Source of the DNA: an uncultured Alphaproteobacteria bacterium
GTDB taxonomy: Bacteria; Pseudomonadota; Alphaproteobacteria; RF32; CAG-239
Assembly (NCBI GenBank): GCA_934254585.1
Contig: CAKQLF010000002.1
Location: 62,001 to 126,000 of the forward strand
Direction of reading: 5' to 3'
Length of the DNA stretch: 64,000 nucleotides
The notes under the pieces: generated by a model
Database searches by the model: none
What the model was told of the DNA's origin: nothing
Seen by the model: only the letters and a program-made list of their open reading frames with translations
Position numbers and translations under genes: made by a program
In this document: in pieces, positions 52,560-61,068 of the stretch
Numbering within the stretch: position 1 is the stretch's first letter
How the letters are laid out: each line of letters starts with the position of its first letter

Positions 52560-53213
52560 ATGAAAAAAACAGCACTGCTCGGAACTTTGTTAATATTCAC
52601 GGGGTGCACGGCTCACAAAACCGTGGAGGAACAGCCGTATATTCCTGAAACCATAAATATCAGTATGCCTTGTTCATATTCTTGTTTGCAAGAAAATTGT
52701 TCCACGGCCGCTCCGGCTCCTGTTGTTTTAAAACCTCGTGTAACTGAAACTTATAATCCAAATCGAAAAAAACGCCGCTGCTGTGCCGATGATACACCGG
52801 ACAATCCGGCCGAATTGCAAATACGCATTCCGGAATTGCCGGAAATTTATGTTATCTCGGCCAACCGTACGGTAAATTCTATGTTAAACGATGCCAAAGC
52901 CGTATTTCAGGATAAAACCATAAAAATTTTTGTTGAAGACACGGTAATTGCCGACAAAGATTTACCCGCAGGTGCGCCGCAAGGAATTAAAACCATAAAA
53001 AAACGCCTGAGCAATGTTAATACTGTTTTATTGACCGATAAAAAAGAACAAGCAGATTATTTGGTAAAGCCGCAAACCGATTGGTTTGACACCCCGACAA
53101 AACAAGTTCCGGCCATAAAATATACGTTAACCTTAAACAGTAAAGACGGCATAAAAATCGGCGAATGGACCGAAGTTGTGCATCAGGCAGAAGGCGACCG
53201 TAGTTGGTGGTAA
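52560..53213 (+). CDS. Lipoprotein of unknown function, 217 residues
   Basis: The signal peptide ends in lipobox FTGC (Cys about residue 16). A Cys-containing, Pro-rich linker follows, then a C-terminal alpha/beta domain (IKIFVEDTVIADKDLPAGAP to WTEVVHQAEGDRSWW). Its order (strand, helix, NVNTVLL, ADYLVKPQTDW, TLTLNSKDG) recalls LpoB/CsgG-like lipoproteins, which help assemble envelope machines; this is weak. ATG 52560 has AAGGAGG upstream (MSHK at 52527 rejected). The next gene starts three bases after its stop and encodes a protein with a similar C-terminal order. Confidence 0.62.
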   Translation: MKKTALLGTLLIFTGCTAHKTVEEQPYIPETINISMPCSYSCLQENCSTAAPAPVVLKPRVTETYNPNRKKRRCCADDTPDNPAELQIRIPELPEIYVISANRTVNSMLNDAKAVFQDKTIKIFVEDTVIADKDLPAGAPQGIKTIKKRLSNVNTVLLTDKKEQADYLVKPQTDWFDTPTKQVPAIKYTLTLNSKDGIKIGEWTEVVHQAEGDRSWW

Positions 53214-53215
53214 AA

Positions 53216-54145
53216 ATGCGGCAAAACTACAAATTAAAATTGCCTTTAATCGCTCTACTGAGTTTATGTGCGGCCGATGTTTGCGCCGAAGAGCCGATTT
53301 TACAAAAAATTGAAGCCGATGCTTGTGACGACCGACAACAAGATTATGACACAAAAACAATGGAATATCGCGCTGTTGATAAAGCCAGTTTTTCTGCGGT
53401 AAAAACTTCCGGCGTTATTCAAAAATATGCTCCAAATCTGTCATCGGCAGTTATAGACGTGATTACCTATCAATTGATTGATGAATATTTGACCAATGTA
53501 CAGCACAATATAACGCATAGTGACACTTATCGAACTTGTGTGCACGTTTCCGCCGATTTAGAAATCTCGCAACAAGAACTGCAAAGCCTGATAGATGAGC
53601 ATATAACAGCCGCCGAGCCAGCCGTTATCAACGCCGACAAAGAAGTTATAATGGCTTCCGAAGTGGCTGAAGAAGTTAACAAGGAAATAAAATTCAAACC
53701 TCAAAATCTGAATGAAAAAAAGTTGGTTTATATTGCCGATATGCATTTTTGGGATAATACGGAAACCAACCATTACACCGATTTATTGAAAGAATTGTTT
53801 TCGCACAGCGATTATTACTATGTTACCAACGACAAAGATATGGCCGATTTTATTATTACGCCGAGTTTAAAAAAAGCTGAAATTGATAAAATTGACAATA
53901 CCAACCATAAAATGCAGATGATTGTCGGATTACAAGCAAGCTCGCCTCGAGATTCCGATTTTTCGGAGTTAAACCAAGAACAAAATCACTTTGTATTGTT
54001 TGCCGCCGACAAAGATGAACAAGAAATGGCCGATACGCTTATTAGAAAATTGTTAACACGCGCCGCCAATGATATTAGCGGAAAAATAAATAGTTATCGC
54101 CAAAAATCTTTAGAAAAGAGCAAATTAAATAAGAAAATAAAATAA
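53216..54145 (+). CDS. Secreted protein of unknown function, 309 residues
   Basis: A signal peptide (LPLIALLSLCAADVCA) is followed by a helical region and then KKLVYIADMHFWDNTE, YYYVTNDKDMADFIITPSL and KMQMIVGLQA. The order strand, helix, strand, ADFII, strand repeats that of the preceding lipoprotein, so the two may be related or partners. The C-terminus is a long basic helix. ATG 53216 has GGTGG upstream, at the previous stop, so expression is coupled. Function unknown. Confidence 0.6.
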   Translation: MRQNYKLKLPLIALLSLCAADVCAEEPILQKIEADACDDRQQDYDTKTMEYRAVDKASFSAVKTSGVIQKYAPNLSSAVIDVITYQLIDEYLTNVQHNITHSDTYRTCVHVSADLEISQQELQSLIDEHITAAEPAVINADKEVIMASEVAEEVNKEIKFKPQNLNEKKLVYIADMHFWDNTETNHYTDLLKELFSHSDYYYVTNDKDMADFIITPSLKKAEIDKIDNTNHKMQMIVGLQASSPRDSDFSELNQEQNHFVLFAADKDEQEMADTLIRKLLTRAANDISGKINSYRQKSLEKSKLNKKIK

Positions 54146-54163
54146 ATAATAAGAAAAAAATTA

Positions 54164-54202
54164 TTGACAGTTCTTATTTGTAAGATATATATTACAAATA
54201 AG
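54164..54202 (+). promoter_or_regulatory. Promoter with perfect palindromic operator
   Basis: TTGACA (54164-54169), 18-base spacer, TATATT (54188-54193). A perfect dyad CTTATTTGTAA - 8 bases - TTACAAATAAG (54173-54202) covers the spacer and -10, so a bound repressor would block the promoter of the 90-residue gene. Confidence 0.62.
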
Positions 54203-54213
54203 GAGTGTCTTTA

Positions 54214-54486
54214 ATGCGTAATCAAAAAATACATCATTTGGCAGATGAGCTGTTTTGGTATTTTCAAGATAATTTTCCCGAAGCACGTCGAGGAGAATAT
54301 TTATCATATAAAACCAATCTGGTTTTAGCCTTTGAAAATTATATAAATGACAGCAATCTTTATTTGCTGGCCCAACAGGTTGGTTATAACTTAAATGAAC
54401 GCGAAAAACATCTGCTGAAAAAAATAATCAATAAAGGAATTGAAAAATATTTAGCAGATAATATTAAAACAATTGCTTTAAATTAA
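54214..54486 (+). CDS. Unknown small protein, 90 residues
   Basis: This is a helical protein: HHLADELFWYFQDNFPEARRGE, then LSYKTNLVLAFENYIND and NEREKHLLKKIINKGIEKYLADN. No family is recognised, and no clear helix-turn-helix is seen, so it may not be the repressor of its own operator. ATG 54214 has AAGGAG (spacing about ten). The promoter-operator just upstream is perfectly palindromic, which suggests tight control. lon follows 92 bases later and may receive read-through. Confidence 0.6.
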   Translation: MRNQKIHHLADELFWYFQDNFPEARRGEYLSYKTNLVLAFENYINDSNLYLLAQQVGYNLNEREKHLLKKIINKGIEKYLADNIKTIALN

Positions 54487-54516
54487 AACAATATGGGGAA
54501 AATTTGTTATGAGCTA

Positions 54517-54547
54517 TTGTCGAATGAAAAAAGCAACCCTATATAAT
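54517..54547 (+). promoter_or_regulatory. Candidate (possibly heat-shock) promoter of lon
   Basis: TTGTCG (54517-54522) with TATATA at 54540-54545 (17-base spacer). The -10 region reads CCCTATAT, as in alphaproteobacterial RpoH promoters, though the -35 only partly matches CTTGAA. Confidence 0.35.
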
Positions 54548-54578
54548 AAAAAGATGTAGTGGACGGAGTAAAGCAGAT

Positions 54579-56933
54579 ATGCAAAAAAAACAAGAAAACT
54601 TAGAAGAAAATAATATAAAACAAACCAAAGACGAACTCAATCTACCGGTTTTACCGCTGCGTGATGTTGTAGTTTATCCCAAAATGATTGTTCCAATATT
54701 TGTCGGCCGTGAAAAATCTATTGAAGCGGTACAAAAAGCCAACGACAAAGGTTCGGACATTATTTTAGTTATGCAAAAAAAAGCGGATATCGAAGTTCCG
54801 ACCGCAAATGATTTGTATAAGGTCGGTACCAGAGGAAATATCTTGCAAATGCTGAAGCTGCCTGACGGCACCGTAAAAATATTGGTTGAGGGTCTTGAGC
54901 GCGTTAAAATAAAATCTTTTCACAATGAAAAATCATATTTTTCCGCGGTTGTAGAACCCTATCCGGCCGAAAAAGAAAACAGCTCCGAGCTAAAATCTTG
55001 GGCCCGAGCCGTTGTCAGCCAGTTTGAAGAATATATAAAACTCAACAAAAAAATTCCGCTTGACGTGGTGCAATCAGTTAAACAAATTGAAGAATATGAC
55101 AAATTAGCCGACACCATAGCTTCACACTTGGTTTTGAAAACTGAAGACAAGCAGTTTTTGCTTGAGGCCGGTAATTTGCAAGAACGTCTGCATAAACTAC
55201 TGCAGCTTATAGACACGGAAATGATGGTAATGGAAGTAGAAGACAAAATCAAAAACCGTGTTAAAAAACAAATGGAAAAAAGCCAAAAAGAATATTATTT
55301 GAACGAACAAATCAAGGCTATTCAAAAGGAACTTAACGACGGCGATGACGGCGACGAATATGGAAATTATTTGAAACGTATCAACGCCACAAAATTCAGT
55401 AAAGAAGCGCGAGAAAAAGCCTTAGCCGAACTGAAAAAGCTCAAAAATATGGGTAACAGCTCTCCGGAAAGCGCGGTGATTCGTAATTATCTTGATTGGC
55501 TGCTTGATATTCCTTGGGATAAAAAAACAAAATTAAACAAAGACTTAAACAAGGCTATTGATGTTTTAGAAGAAGACCATTATGGTTTGGAAAAAGTAAA
55601 AGAACGAATTGTTGAATATCTGGCTGTTCAATCTCGCGCCAATAAAATGAAAGCCCCTATTTTGTGTTTAGTCGGACCTCCGGGAGTTGGCAAAACATCT
55701 TTAGGCAAGTCAATTGCCCGCGCCACCAATCGCCACTTTGTGCGCACCTCATTAGGCGGTATGCGTGATGAAGCAGAAATTCGCGGTCATCGCCGCACCT
55801 ATGTGGGAGCAATGCCGGGAAAGATTATTCAATCAATGAAAAAAGCCGGTACCTCAAATCCGCTGTTTTTATTGGATGAAATAGACAAGCTTGGCAACGA
55901 TTGGCGCGGCGACCCGAGTTCTGCCCTTTTGGAGGTTTTGGATCCGGAGCAAAATTCCACTTTTAACGACCATTATTTGGAAGTTGATTACGATTTGTCC
56001 GATGTAATGTTTGTAACCACGGCAAATTCGTTGGATATGCCTCGCCCGTTGCTTGACCGTATGGAAATTATTCAACTTTCCGGCTATACCGAAGACGAAA
56101 AAATTGAAATAGCCAAACGTCATTTGTTGCATAAGGTTTTTGACGAAAACGCCGTTAAATGCTCAGAATTAATCATAACCGACGAGGCTATTCGCGATAT
56201 AATTCGCTATTACACCCGTGAAGCCGGTGTTCGTAACTTGGAACGAGAACTGGCAACCATTGCCCGCAAAGCCACCAAAGAAATTTTGTTGCAAAAGGGA
56301 AAATGCGTCAAAATAGAAGTCAACTCCGCAAATTTGGAAAAATATTTGGGAGTAAAACGTTTCAGTTATGGTGAAGCCGAAAAGCAGGACCATATCGGCG
56401 TTACCACAGGTCTGGCTTGGACAGAAGTTGGCGGCGACATTCTCTTTATTGAAGCGGTTGATATGCCGGGTAAAGGTAAAGTCACCCAAACCGGAAAACT
56501 TGGTGATGTGATGAAAGAATCTATTGAAACCGCCTATTCGGTAGTGCGTGCTCACTCTAAAGATTTGGGCATAAATCCGGAAATTTTTGAAAAAACGGAT
56601 ATTCACGTCCACGTTCCGGAAGGTGCTACACCTAAAGACGGCCCTTCTGCCGGAATTGCAATGTATACAACCTTGGTTTCGGTATTCACCAAAACACCGG
56701 TAAAGAAAGACGTTGCTATGACCGGCGAAATCACACTGCAAGGTCGAGTGCTACCAATTGGAGGTTTGAAAGAAAAATTATTGGCCGCTTTGCGAGGCGG
56801 AATTAAAACAGTTATTATTCCGAAAGAAAATGAAAAGGATTTAACTGAAATTCCGGATAACGTAAAAAAAGGTATGAAAATTATCCCTGTAGACAATGTT
56901 TCCGATGTTTTAAAGATTGCTCTGCATAAATAG
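54579..56933 (+). CDS. lon: ATP-dependent protease Lon
   Basis: This 784-residue cytosolic protease degrades misfolded and regulatory proteins. It has the N-terminal LON domain (LPVLPLRDVVVYPKM), coiled coil, AAA+ domain with GPPGVGKTSLGKS and LFLLDEIDKLG, and a protease domain with the catalytic dyad Ser in KDGPSAGIAM (about residue 680) and Lys in GGLKEKLLAALRGGI. Length equals E. coli Lon. ATG 54579 has GGAG at long spacing. A strong terminator follows. Confidence 0.97.
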   Translation: MQKKQENLEENNIKQTKDELNLPVLPLRDVVVYPKMIVPIFVGREKSIEAVQKANDKGSDIILVMQKKADIEVPTANDLYKVGTRGNILQMLKLPDGTVKILVEGLERVKIKSFHNEKSYFSAVVEPYPAEKENSSELKSWARAVVSQFEEYIKLNKKIPLDVVQSVKQIEEYDKLADTIASHLVLKTEDKQFLLEAGNLQERLHKLLQLIDTEMMVMEVEDKIKNRVKKQMEKSQKEYYLNEQIKAIQKELNDGDDGDEYGNYLKRINATKFSKEAREKALAELKKLKNMGNSSPESAVIRNYLDWLLDIPWDKKTKLNKDLNKAIDVLEEDHYGLEKVKERIVEYLAVQSRANKMKAPILCLVGPPGVGKTSLGKSIARATNRHFVRTSLGGMRDEAEIRGHRRTYVGAMPGKIIQSMKKAGTSNPLFLLDEIDKLGNDWRGDPSSALLEVLDPEQNSTFNDHYLEVDYDLSDVMFVTTANSLDMPRPLLDRMEIIQLSGYTEDEKIEIAKRHLLHKVFDENAVKCSELIITDEAIRDIIRYYTREAGVRNLERELATIARKATKEILLQKGKCVKIEVNSANLEKYLGVKRFSYGEAEKQDHIGVTTGLAWTEVGGDILFIEAVDMPGKGKVTQTGKLGDVMKESIETAYSVVRAHSKDLGINPEIFEKTDIHVHVPEGATPKDGPSAGIAMYTTLVSVFTKTPVKKDVAMTGEITLQGRVLPIGGLKEKLLAALRGGIKTVIIPKENEKDLTEIPDNVKKGMKIIPVDNVSDVLKIALHK

Positions 56934-56948
56934 TTTTTTCCCTGTTTC

Positions 56949-56984
56949 AAATCACAGTAAAACAAATTTACTGTGATTTTTTTA
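56949..56984 (+). terminator. Terminator of lon
   Basis: Perfect 13-bp stem AAATCACAGTAAA/TTTACTGTGATTT (56949-56961 with 56967-56979) followed by T run. Confidence 0.9.
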
Positions 56985-56991
56985 TGGAAAC

Positions 56992-57020
56992 TTGACAATA
57001 TTGTCAAAAAGTGCTATTTT
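56992..57020 (+). promoter_or_regulatory. Promoter with palindromic -35 region
   Basis: TTGACA (56992-56997), 17-base spacer, TATTTT (57015-57020). The -35 begins the perfect 16-bp palindrome TTGACAATATTGTCAA (56992-57007), a likely regulator site for the 459-residue gene. Confidence 0.55.
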
Positions 57021-57060
57021 TTTAATGTTAACCGAATTATTAATTTTTAAACTACATTTT

Positions 57061-58440
57061 ATGGATATTATTGAAAAGGAAGTGGCATCTCAAGTTATGG
57101 ATAAAGATAGCAACGATTTATGCGTTTTTATCAATCCGCAAGAAAAGTTTTGTCGTGATGAAAATGGTAAGATTTTAACCATCGCTGAATTGCAAAAACA
57201 TTCAGTTCATTACGATGCAAAACAATGGACCAAAGATCTTATTGCCAAGTCTATGCCTGTGGCTCGCCGTTTGGCCGTAAAACGTCTTCGAAATGGTGAT
57301 AACATTGCTGATTTTGAAGATGAAATACTCGAAATTGATTCGATAGAACGTCGCTTGTATCTCCAGATGAACAACACTTTTATTCACCATATTAACATTC
57401 ACGGTTATGCGGAGAAAGCTGTTGTTTATGTGTCTATGCTGAAAAATGTTAAGGACTATAATCACAATTATTATCACCAAGTCATAAGCAAAATGCGTAA
57501 AGATTTTGTGAATAATAATCGCAAGATTGACGAAATTAATGAGAAAAATTCGCCATCGGAAAGTGATGTAATCTTAAGAAATCTCTTACAGAATTTCAAC
57601 AAGTCTCTCGACTATTTAATCAGTAAAACAACGGAGTTTATGCACAAGGTCAACGACATTGGCAACTCGGCTTACCAGATGATTGTTGATGGCAAACATC
57701 CTGACTTGCAAGCTTGGAGTCTCAAAATTCAAATCAATGACGCTCTGTTTGAAGAGAATAAACAGTTTCTTAGCCAAACAATCAGTCATTTTAATTCTTT
57801 GCTGAATTATAATGCCAGATTGGGTGCGCCTGAAATATCTCTGCTTCTTAACCAAAAAGAAGGCTGTCGTCAGGAAAAACTCTATCATCAGGTTGAAGAG
57901 CTTATTATCAGAATCTACAATTCTTTGCCAAATTCCACTAAGGAAGAAAAGCGCGAAAAAGCAAAGATTTATAAGGAGATTTGCACTTTTGTGCTTGATG
58001 TTATTCCTTTAACCGGAAGAATTTCAATTGATATAATCTACTTTATCTTTGACAGAGGATTCTTGAGCAATATGAGTCGTGATTTGCTTTTGAAAATTGA
58101 GCCTCGTATCAATTCAATTGGTATGACTGCGCTGTTTAAAAAGCCTTTGCAGCAAATGTTTGAGCAAACTTATCAAAACTATTTATCCGGTAATGTCAAA
58201 TCATCGGATTACTATGTTTTTGAAATTGCAATTGCTTACGGCTACAAAGATCTTTGCACAGCAGCAATTAAAAAGCGTTTAAGCGTTGTGCAGGCTAATA
58301 AAAATAGTCGGTCGCTGACTTCTTCAGATTTGAAAATGATTGAGCTCGCTTTGCATTTTATGCCAGATATCGTTCCTAATGACTTAAAAAATATAGAGTC
58401 TTTGCGTACAAAAGGCAGAAAATGCAGCAATAAGGCTTAA
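57061..58440 (+). CDS. Unknown largely helical protein, 459 residues
   Basis: I do not recognise this protein. It begins MDIIEKEVASQVMDKDSND, has no signal peptide or clear membrane segment, and is predicted by eye to be mostly helical with repeated helix pairs, perhaps an alpha-solenoid. A hydrophobic stretch IDIIYFIFDRGFL lies in the second half. ATG 57061 has no SD and follows an A/T-rich leader; the frame extends to 56992, but that part contains the promoter. Codon use (more AAG, CTT, CGT) differs from lon next to it and suggests acquisition. A terminator follows. Confidence 0.6.
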   Translation: MDIIEKEVASQVMDKDSNDLCVFINPQEKFCRDENGKILTIAELQKHSVHYDAKQWTKDLIAKSMPVARRLAVKRLRNGDNIADFEDEILEIDSIERRLYLQMNNTFIHHINIHGYAEKAVVYVSMLKNVKDYNHNYYHQVISKMRKDFVNNNRKIDEINEKNSPSESDVILRNLLQNFNKSLDYLISKTTEFMHKVNDIGNSAYQMIVDGKHPDLQAWSLKIQINDALFEENKQFLSQTISHFNSLLNYNARLGAPEISLLLNQKEGCRQEKLYHQVEELIIRIYNSLPNSTKEEKREKAKIYKEICTFVLDVIPLTGRISIDIIYFIFDRGFLSNMSRDLLLKIEPRINSIGMTALFKKPLQQMFEQTYQNYLSGNVKSSDYYVFEIAIAYGYKDLCTAAIKKRLSVVQANKNSRSLTSSDLKMIELALHFMPDIVPNDLKNIESLRTKGRKCSNKA

Positions 58441-58458
58441 TAACGCCATTTCTACAAG

Positions 58459-58493
58459 AAATACCATTACAGAAAGTGTAATGGTATTTTTTT
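58459..58493 (+). terminator. Terminator of the 459-residue gene
   Basis: Perfect 12-bp stem AAATACCATTAC/GTAATGGTATTT (58459-58470 with 58478-58489), T run. Confidence 0.88.
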
Positions 58494-58506
58494 ATGTTAA
58501 ATTTTC

Positions 58507-58552
58507 AAGAACTCGGATAGCGTGCGCAGATGCGACGGGATTTTTAAGCGAC
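58507..58552 (+). repeat. 46-bp direct repeat, copy 1
   Basis: Identical to 58624-58669. It is followed by a diverged spacer with two short repeats of ACTCAGATACCT. It lies in the gap between two genes and contains no gene. Confidence 0.9.
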
Positions 58553-58623
58553 ATATAAGAAGAAATACACAAACTCAGATACCTGACCGGATTACTCAGA
58601 TACCTATCGCCGGATTGGCTCGG

Positions 58624-58669
58624 AAGAACTCGGATAGCGTGCGCAGATGCGACGGGATTTTTAAGCGAC
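58624..58669 (+). repeat. 46-bp direct repeat, copy 2
   Basis: Identical to copy 1. A hairpin GTGTAC/GTACAC follows, and an inverted fragment CGAGTTCTT lies at the end of the U32 gene (about 58721-58729). A translated frame across it carries SLKNPVASAHAIRVL twice, which is probably not a real protein. Confidence 0.9.
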
Positions 58670-58728
58670 GTGTACACAATAGTACACGAGCGCAAAAATT
58701 CCTAGCCAATGCCAGCTAGACGAGTTCT

Positions 58729-61002
58729 TCATATATTGGCGTTTTGAAAATTACCCTTTATATTACAGTCAGTTGCATTCTTGAATAAAAGTATTTTATT
58801 AACTATGTTTGCAACTTTTTCCGGTGAATATTCACAGTAGCAAAAGTCCATTCGGAATAAATATGGTTGCAAATTTTTAGCCTCTTCGACGATACAATAA
58901 GGATTTGCATCAAATAACATCATTTGACAATCCCGTGATAACGCTTTGTATTTATGACCATTTTGCGTCATATTAAACCATTTATCCTGATGAGAACAGG
59001 TTTGACAATCATTGTCACGAATACACCCCACGCTAGTAAACAACGGAACATCTTGATAAATTATTAAGTTTGTTTTAAGAGGAGAATTTTCAATTAATTT
59101 ACAAATATTTATTTTTGTATCTTCAACTGATAATGTAACTTGAGAAACACCTATTTCTTTCGCTTGAGCTATTGCCTGAGTATTTAACATATACAAAGAT
59201 GAATCCAGACTGATATCCAATTGATTTAGCGGCAAAACTTCCAAAGCCCAGTAATTGGCTGCTTCCCATTTTTTGTAGCCGCCGGCCAACAGTTTGTCAA
59301 TAATTCCCGCATAAAGACGCGGCGAACGGCAAACCGCCGGTAAAGCTATCCTGATTTTATTTTTAGGCAAGCTATTTAAGCCGCTAAGGTCACTATTGGG
59401 ATTAATTAAATAAATGATTTCACTTACAGCATCTAAATCAACATTTTTCAAATAGTTAAGATTATCAACTTTTACTGCAAATTTGGGTTGCCAATTAGTA
59501 TTTTCACGTTTTTCAACTTCGGGTAAAGTAATAATCGGTTGTTCAAATTTTATCTGACTATACAAATCTCGACGTAACTCATTTAACAATGAAGACGGAG
59601 TAAACAGATTGTCTGGATTTTCAATCTGTAATTCGGCTAAATTAAAGTTTGTATCACCGGTTTTTGCAAACGCCGCTTCAATTGCCTCTCGACTTTTTTG
59701 CGGATTATTAGCCGGTGTAAATTGTCCTTTCACCATTGCTTTGAATTTTCCGAAAACAGCGGTTATTTTATCACTTAAAACTTCAACTTTAACAGATATT
59801 TCATTGTTATTTCTATATAAACCTGCTTTAGGTTTTTCATAATGATAAGCACCTTTTACTTCACTTGATGAAGCCAAATAGACCTTATCTCCTTTTTTCA
59901 GCGTCGGATATTGGCGCGGCAATTCCACTTCAACCATCGCACCGGCTTTAGCTTCAAAAACATTCTGCTTATTTACTCGAATTTTCTGCAAAGAAAAACC
60001 AAATGGTTTTTCCATTCCGTCCGCATCAATCTGTAAACCATCGTGTCTGGAAATTTTATGCAACGACTTAAAACATAGCCAACCGCGGGCTATTTGTTCC
60101 ACTTCTCCGATTAACAACCCGCGATGTCCCACAAAACCACGGTCTATAATATCTTTATTCCGGCCTTCAAGGTGAAACTTACACCACGGACGAGAAAAAA
60201 TTTGCTTGATATGCTCTTCTTTTTGAAGATTTCCACCTTTACCATCTAATATTTGCCGATAATAATCCGTAACTGCGGCCACATATAACGCCGATTTTTT
60301 ACGTCCTTCAATTTTCAAGGAAGTAACAGGCATTTGCAACACTTTTTCTTGCAAAGCCATATCTTTCATTGAAAAATAATGTGCCTCTTTATCACCATTC
60401 TTAAAGCAAGCACGACAAGGATACAAACATTTTCCCCGATTAGCACTGCGCCCGTATTCCATAGCCGAAAATTGACACAGTCCGCTATATGAATAGCATA
60501 AGGCTCCATGAATAAAAGCTTCGGTTTCCAAATTGGGAATAGAGGCAATATCTTTAATTTCGGCCAGTGTCAATTCGCGAGCCAAAACCACACGTTTAAA
60601 ACCCATTTTTTGCAAAAACAACGCACCTTCCTTGTTGTGCACTGCCATTTGCGTGCTGGCGTGGCGTTCTATTTGCGGATATTTTTTCTGCATAACTCGT
60701 GCCACTCCCAAATCTTGCAGAATAACTCCATCAATTTTGCAACGAACACACATATCAAGCATTTTAAGCAAGTCCTGAAGTTCGTCTTCTTGCAAAATTG
60801 TATTAATGGCGGCATATACTTTACGTTTCAAATGATGAGCATAAGCCGTAAATTCATTTAAGGCCGGCTCATCAAAATTGGTGGCAGTAGCCCGAGCCGA
60901 AAACTTAGGCAACCCCAAATACACCGCATCAGCTCCATAATAAAGAGCAGCGTAACCGGCCTCAATATCTCCCGCCGGAGCCAACAATTCCCGTTTTGTC
61001 AT
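58729..61002 (-). CDS. U32-family peptidase / RlhA-like rRNA hydroxylase
   Basis: This 757-residue protein has the U32 domain: LLAPAGDIEAGYAALYYGADAVYLG at the N-terminus and the Cys-rich signature IHGALCYSYSGLCQFSAM, SANRGKCLYPCR. These cysteines bind an iron-sulphur cluster in relatives. After it comes a DUF3656-like region and a C-terminal extension with further Cys pairs. E. coli RlhA (YdcP) of this kind is required for 5-hydroxycytidine in 23S rRNA, so a tRNA/rRNA modification role is more likely than collagenase. ATG 61002 has GAGGACA upstream, inside a hairpin. The stop lies in a repeat-derived sequence. Confidence 0.85.
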   Translation of the reverse strand: MTKRELLAPAGDIEAGYAALYYGADAVYLGLPKFSARATATNFDEPALNEFTAYAHHLKRKVYAAINTILQEDELQDLLKMLDMCVRCKIDGVILQDLGVARVMQKKYPQIERHASTQMAVHNKEGALFLQKMGFKRVVLARELTLAEIKDIASIPNLETEAFIHGALCYSYSGLCQFSAMEYGRSANRGKCLYPCRACFKNGDKEAHYFSMKDMALQEKVLQMPVTSLKIEGRKKSALYVAAVTDYYRQILDGKGGNLQKEEHIKQIFSRPWCKFHLEGRNKDIIDRGFVGHRGLLIGEVEQIARGWLCFKSLHKISRHDGLQIDADGMEKPFGFSLQKIRVNKQNVFEAKAGAMVEVELPRQYPTLKKGDKVYLASSSEVKGAYHYEKPKAGLYRNNNEISVKVEVLSDKITAVFGKFKAMVKGQFTPANNPQKSREAIEAAFAKTGDTNFNLAELQIENPDNLFTPSSLLNELRRDLYSQIKFEQPIITLPEVEKRENTNWQPKFAVKVDNLNYLKNVDLDAVSEIIYLINPNSDLSGLNSLPKNKIRIALPAVCRSPRLYAGIIDKLLAGGYKKWEAANYWALEVLPLNQLDISLDSSLYMLNTQAIAQAKEIGVSQVTLSVEDTKINICKLIENSPLKTNLIIYQDVPLFTSVGCIRDNDCQTCSHQDKWFNMTQNGHKYKALSRDCQMMLFDANPYCIVEEAKNLQPYLFRMDFCYCEYSPEKVANIVNKILLFKNATDCNIKGNFQNANI

Positions 61003-61034
61003 AAAAATGTCCTCAAATTAAAAACTTGAGGACA
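61003..61034 (-). terminator. Hairpin that ends metK and contains the U32 ribosome site
   Basis: Stem TGTCCTCAA/TTGAGGACA (61034-61026 with 61016-61008) followed by five T at 61007-61003. The 3' arm holds GAGGA, the SD of the U32 gene, so the stem may both terminate metK and hide the SD. Confidence 0.62.
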
Positions 61035-61068
61035 AAATACGGCAAATCACCTTTGTTGTCAAGCAGCA

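Noticed and set aside
58507..58669. Two 46-bp repeats as a CRISPR remnant
   Set aside because: There are only two copies, the 71-base spacer itself has short internal repeats, and no cas genes are present.
58492..58695. 67-codon minus-strand frame with SLKNPVASAHAIRVL twice
   Set aside because: The whole frame is the DNA repeat read through; the repeated peptide reflects the 46-bp repeats, not a protein family.
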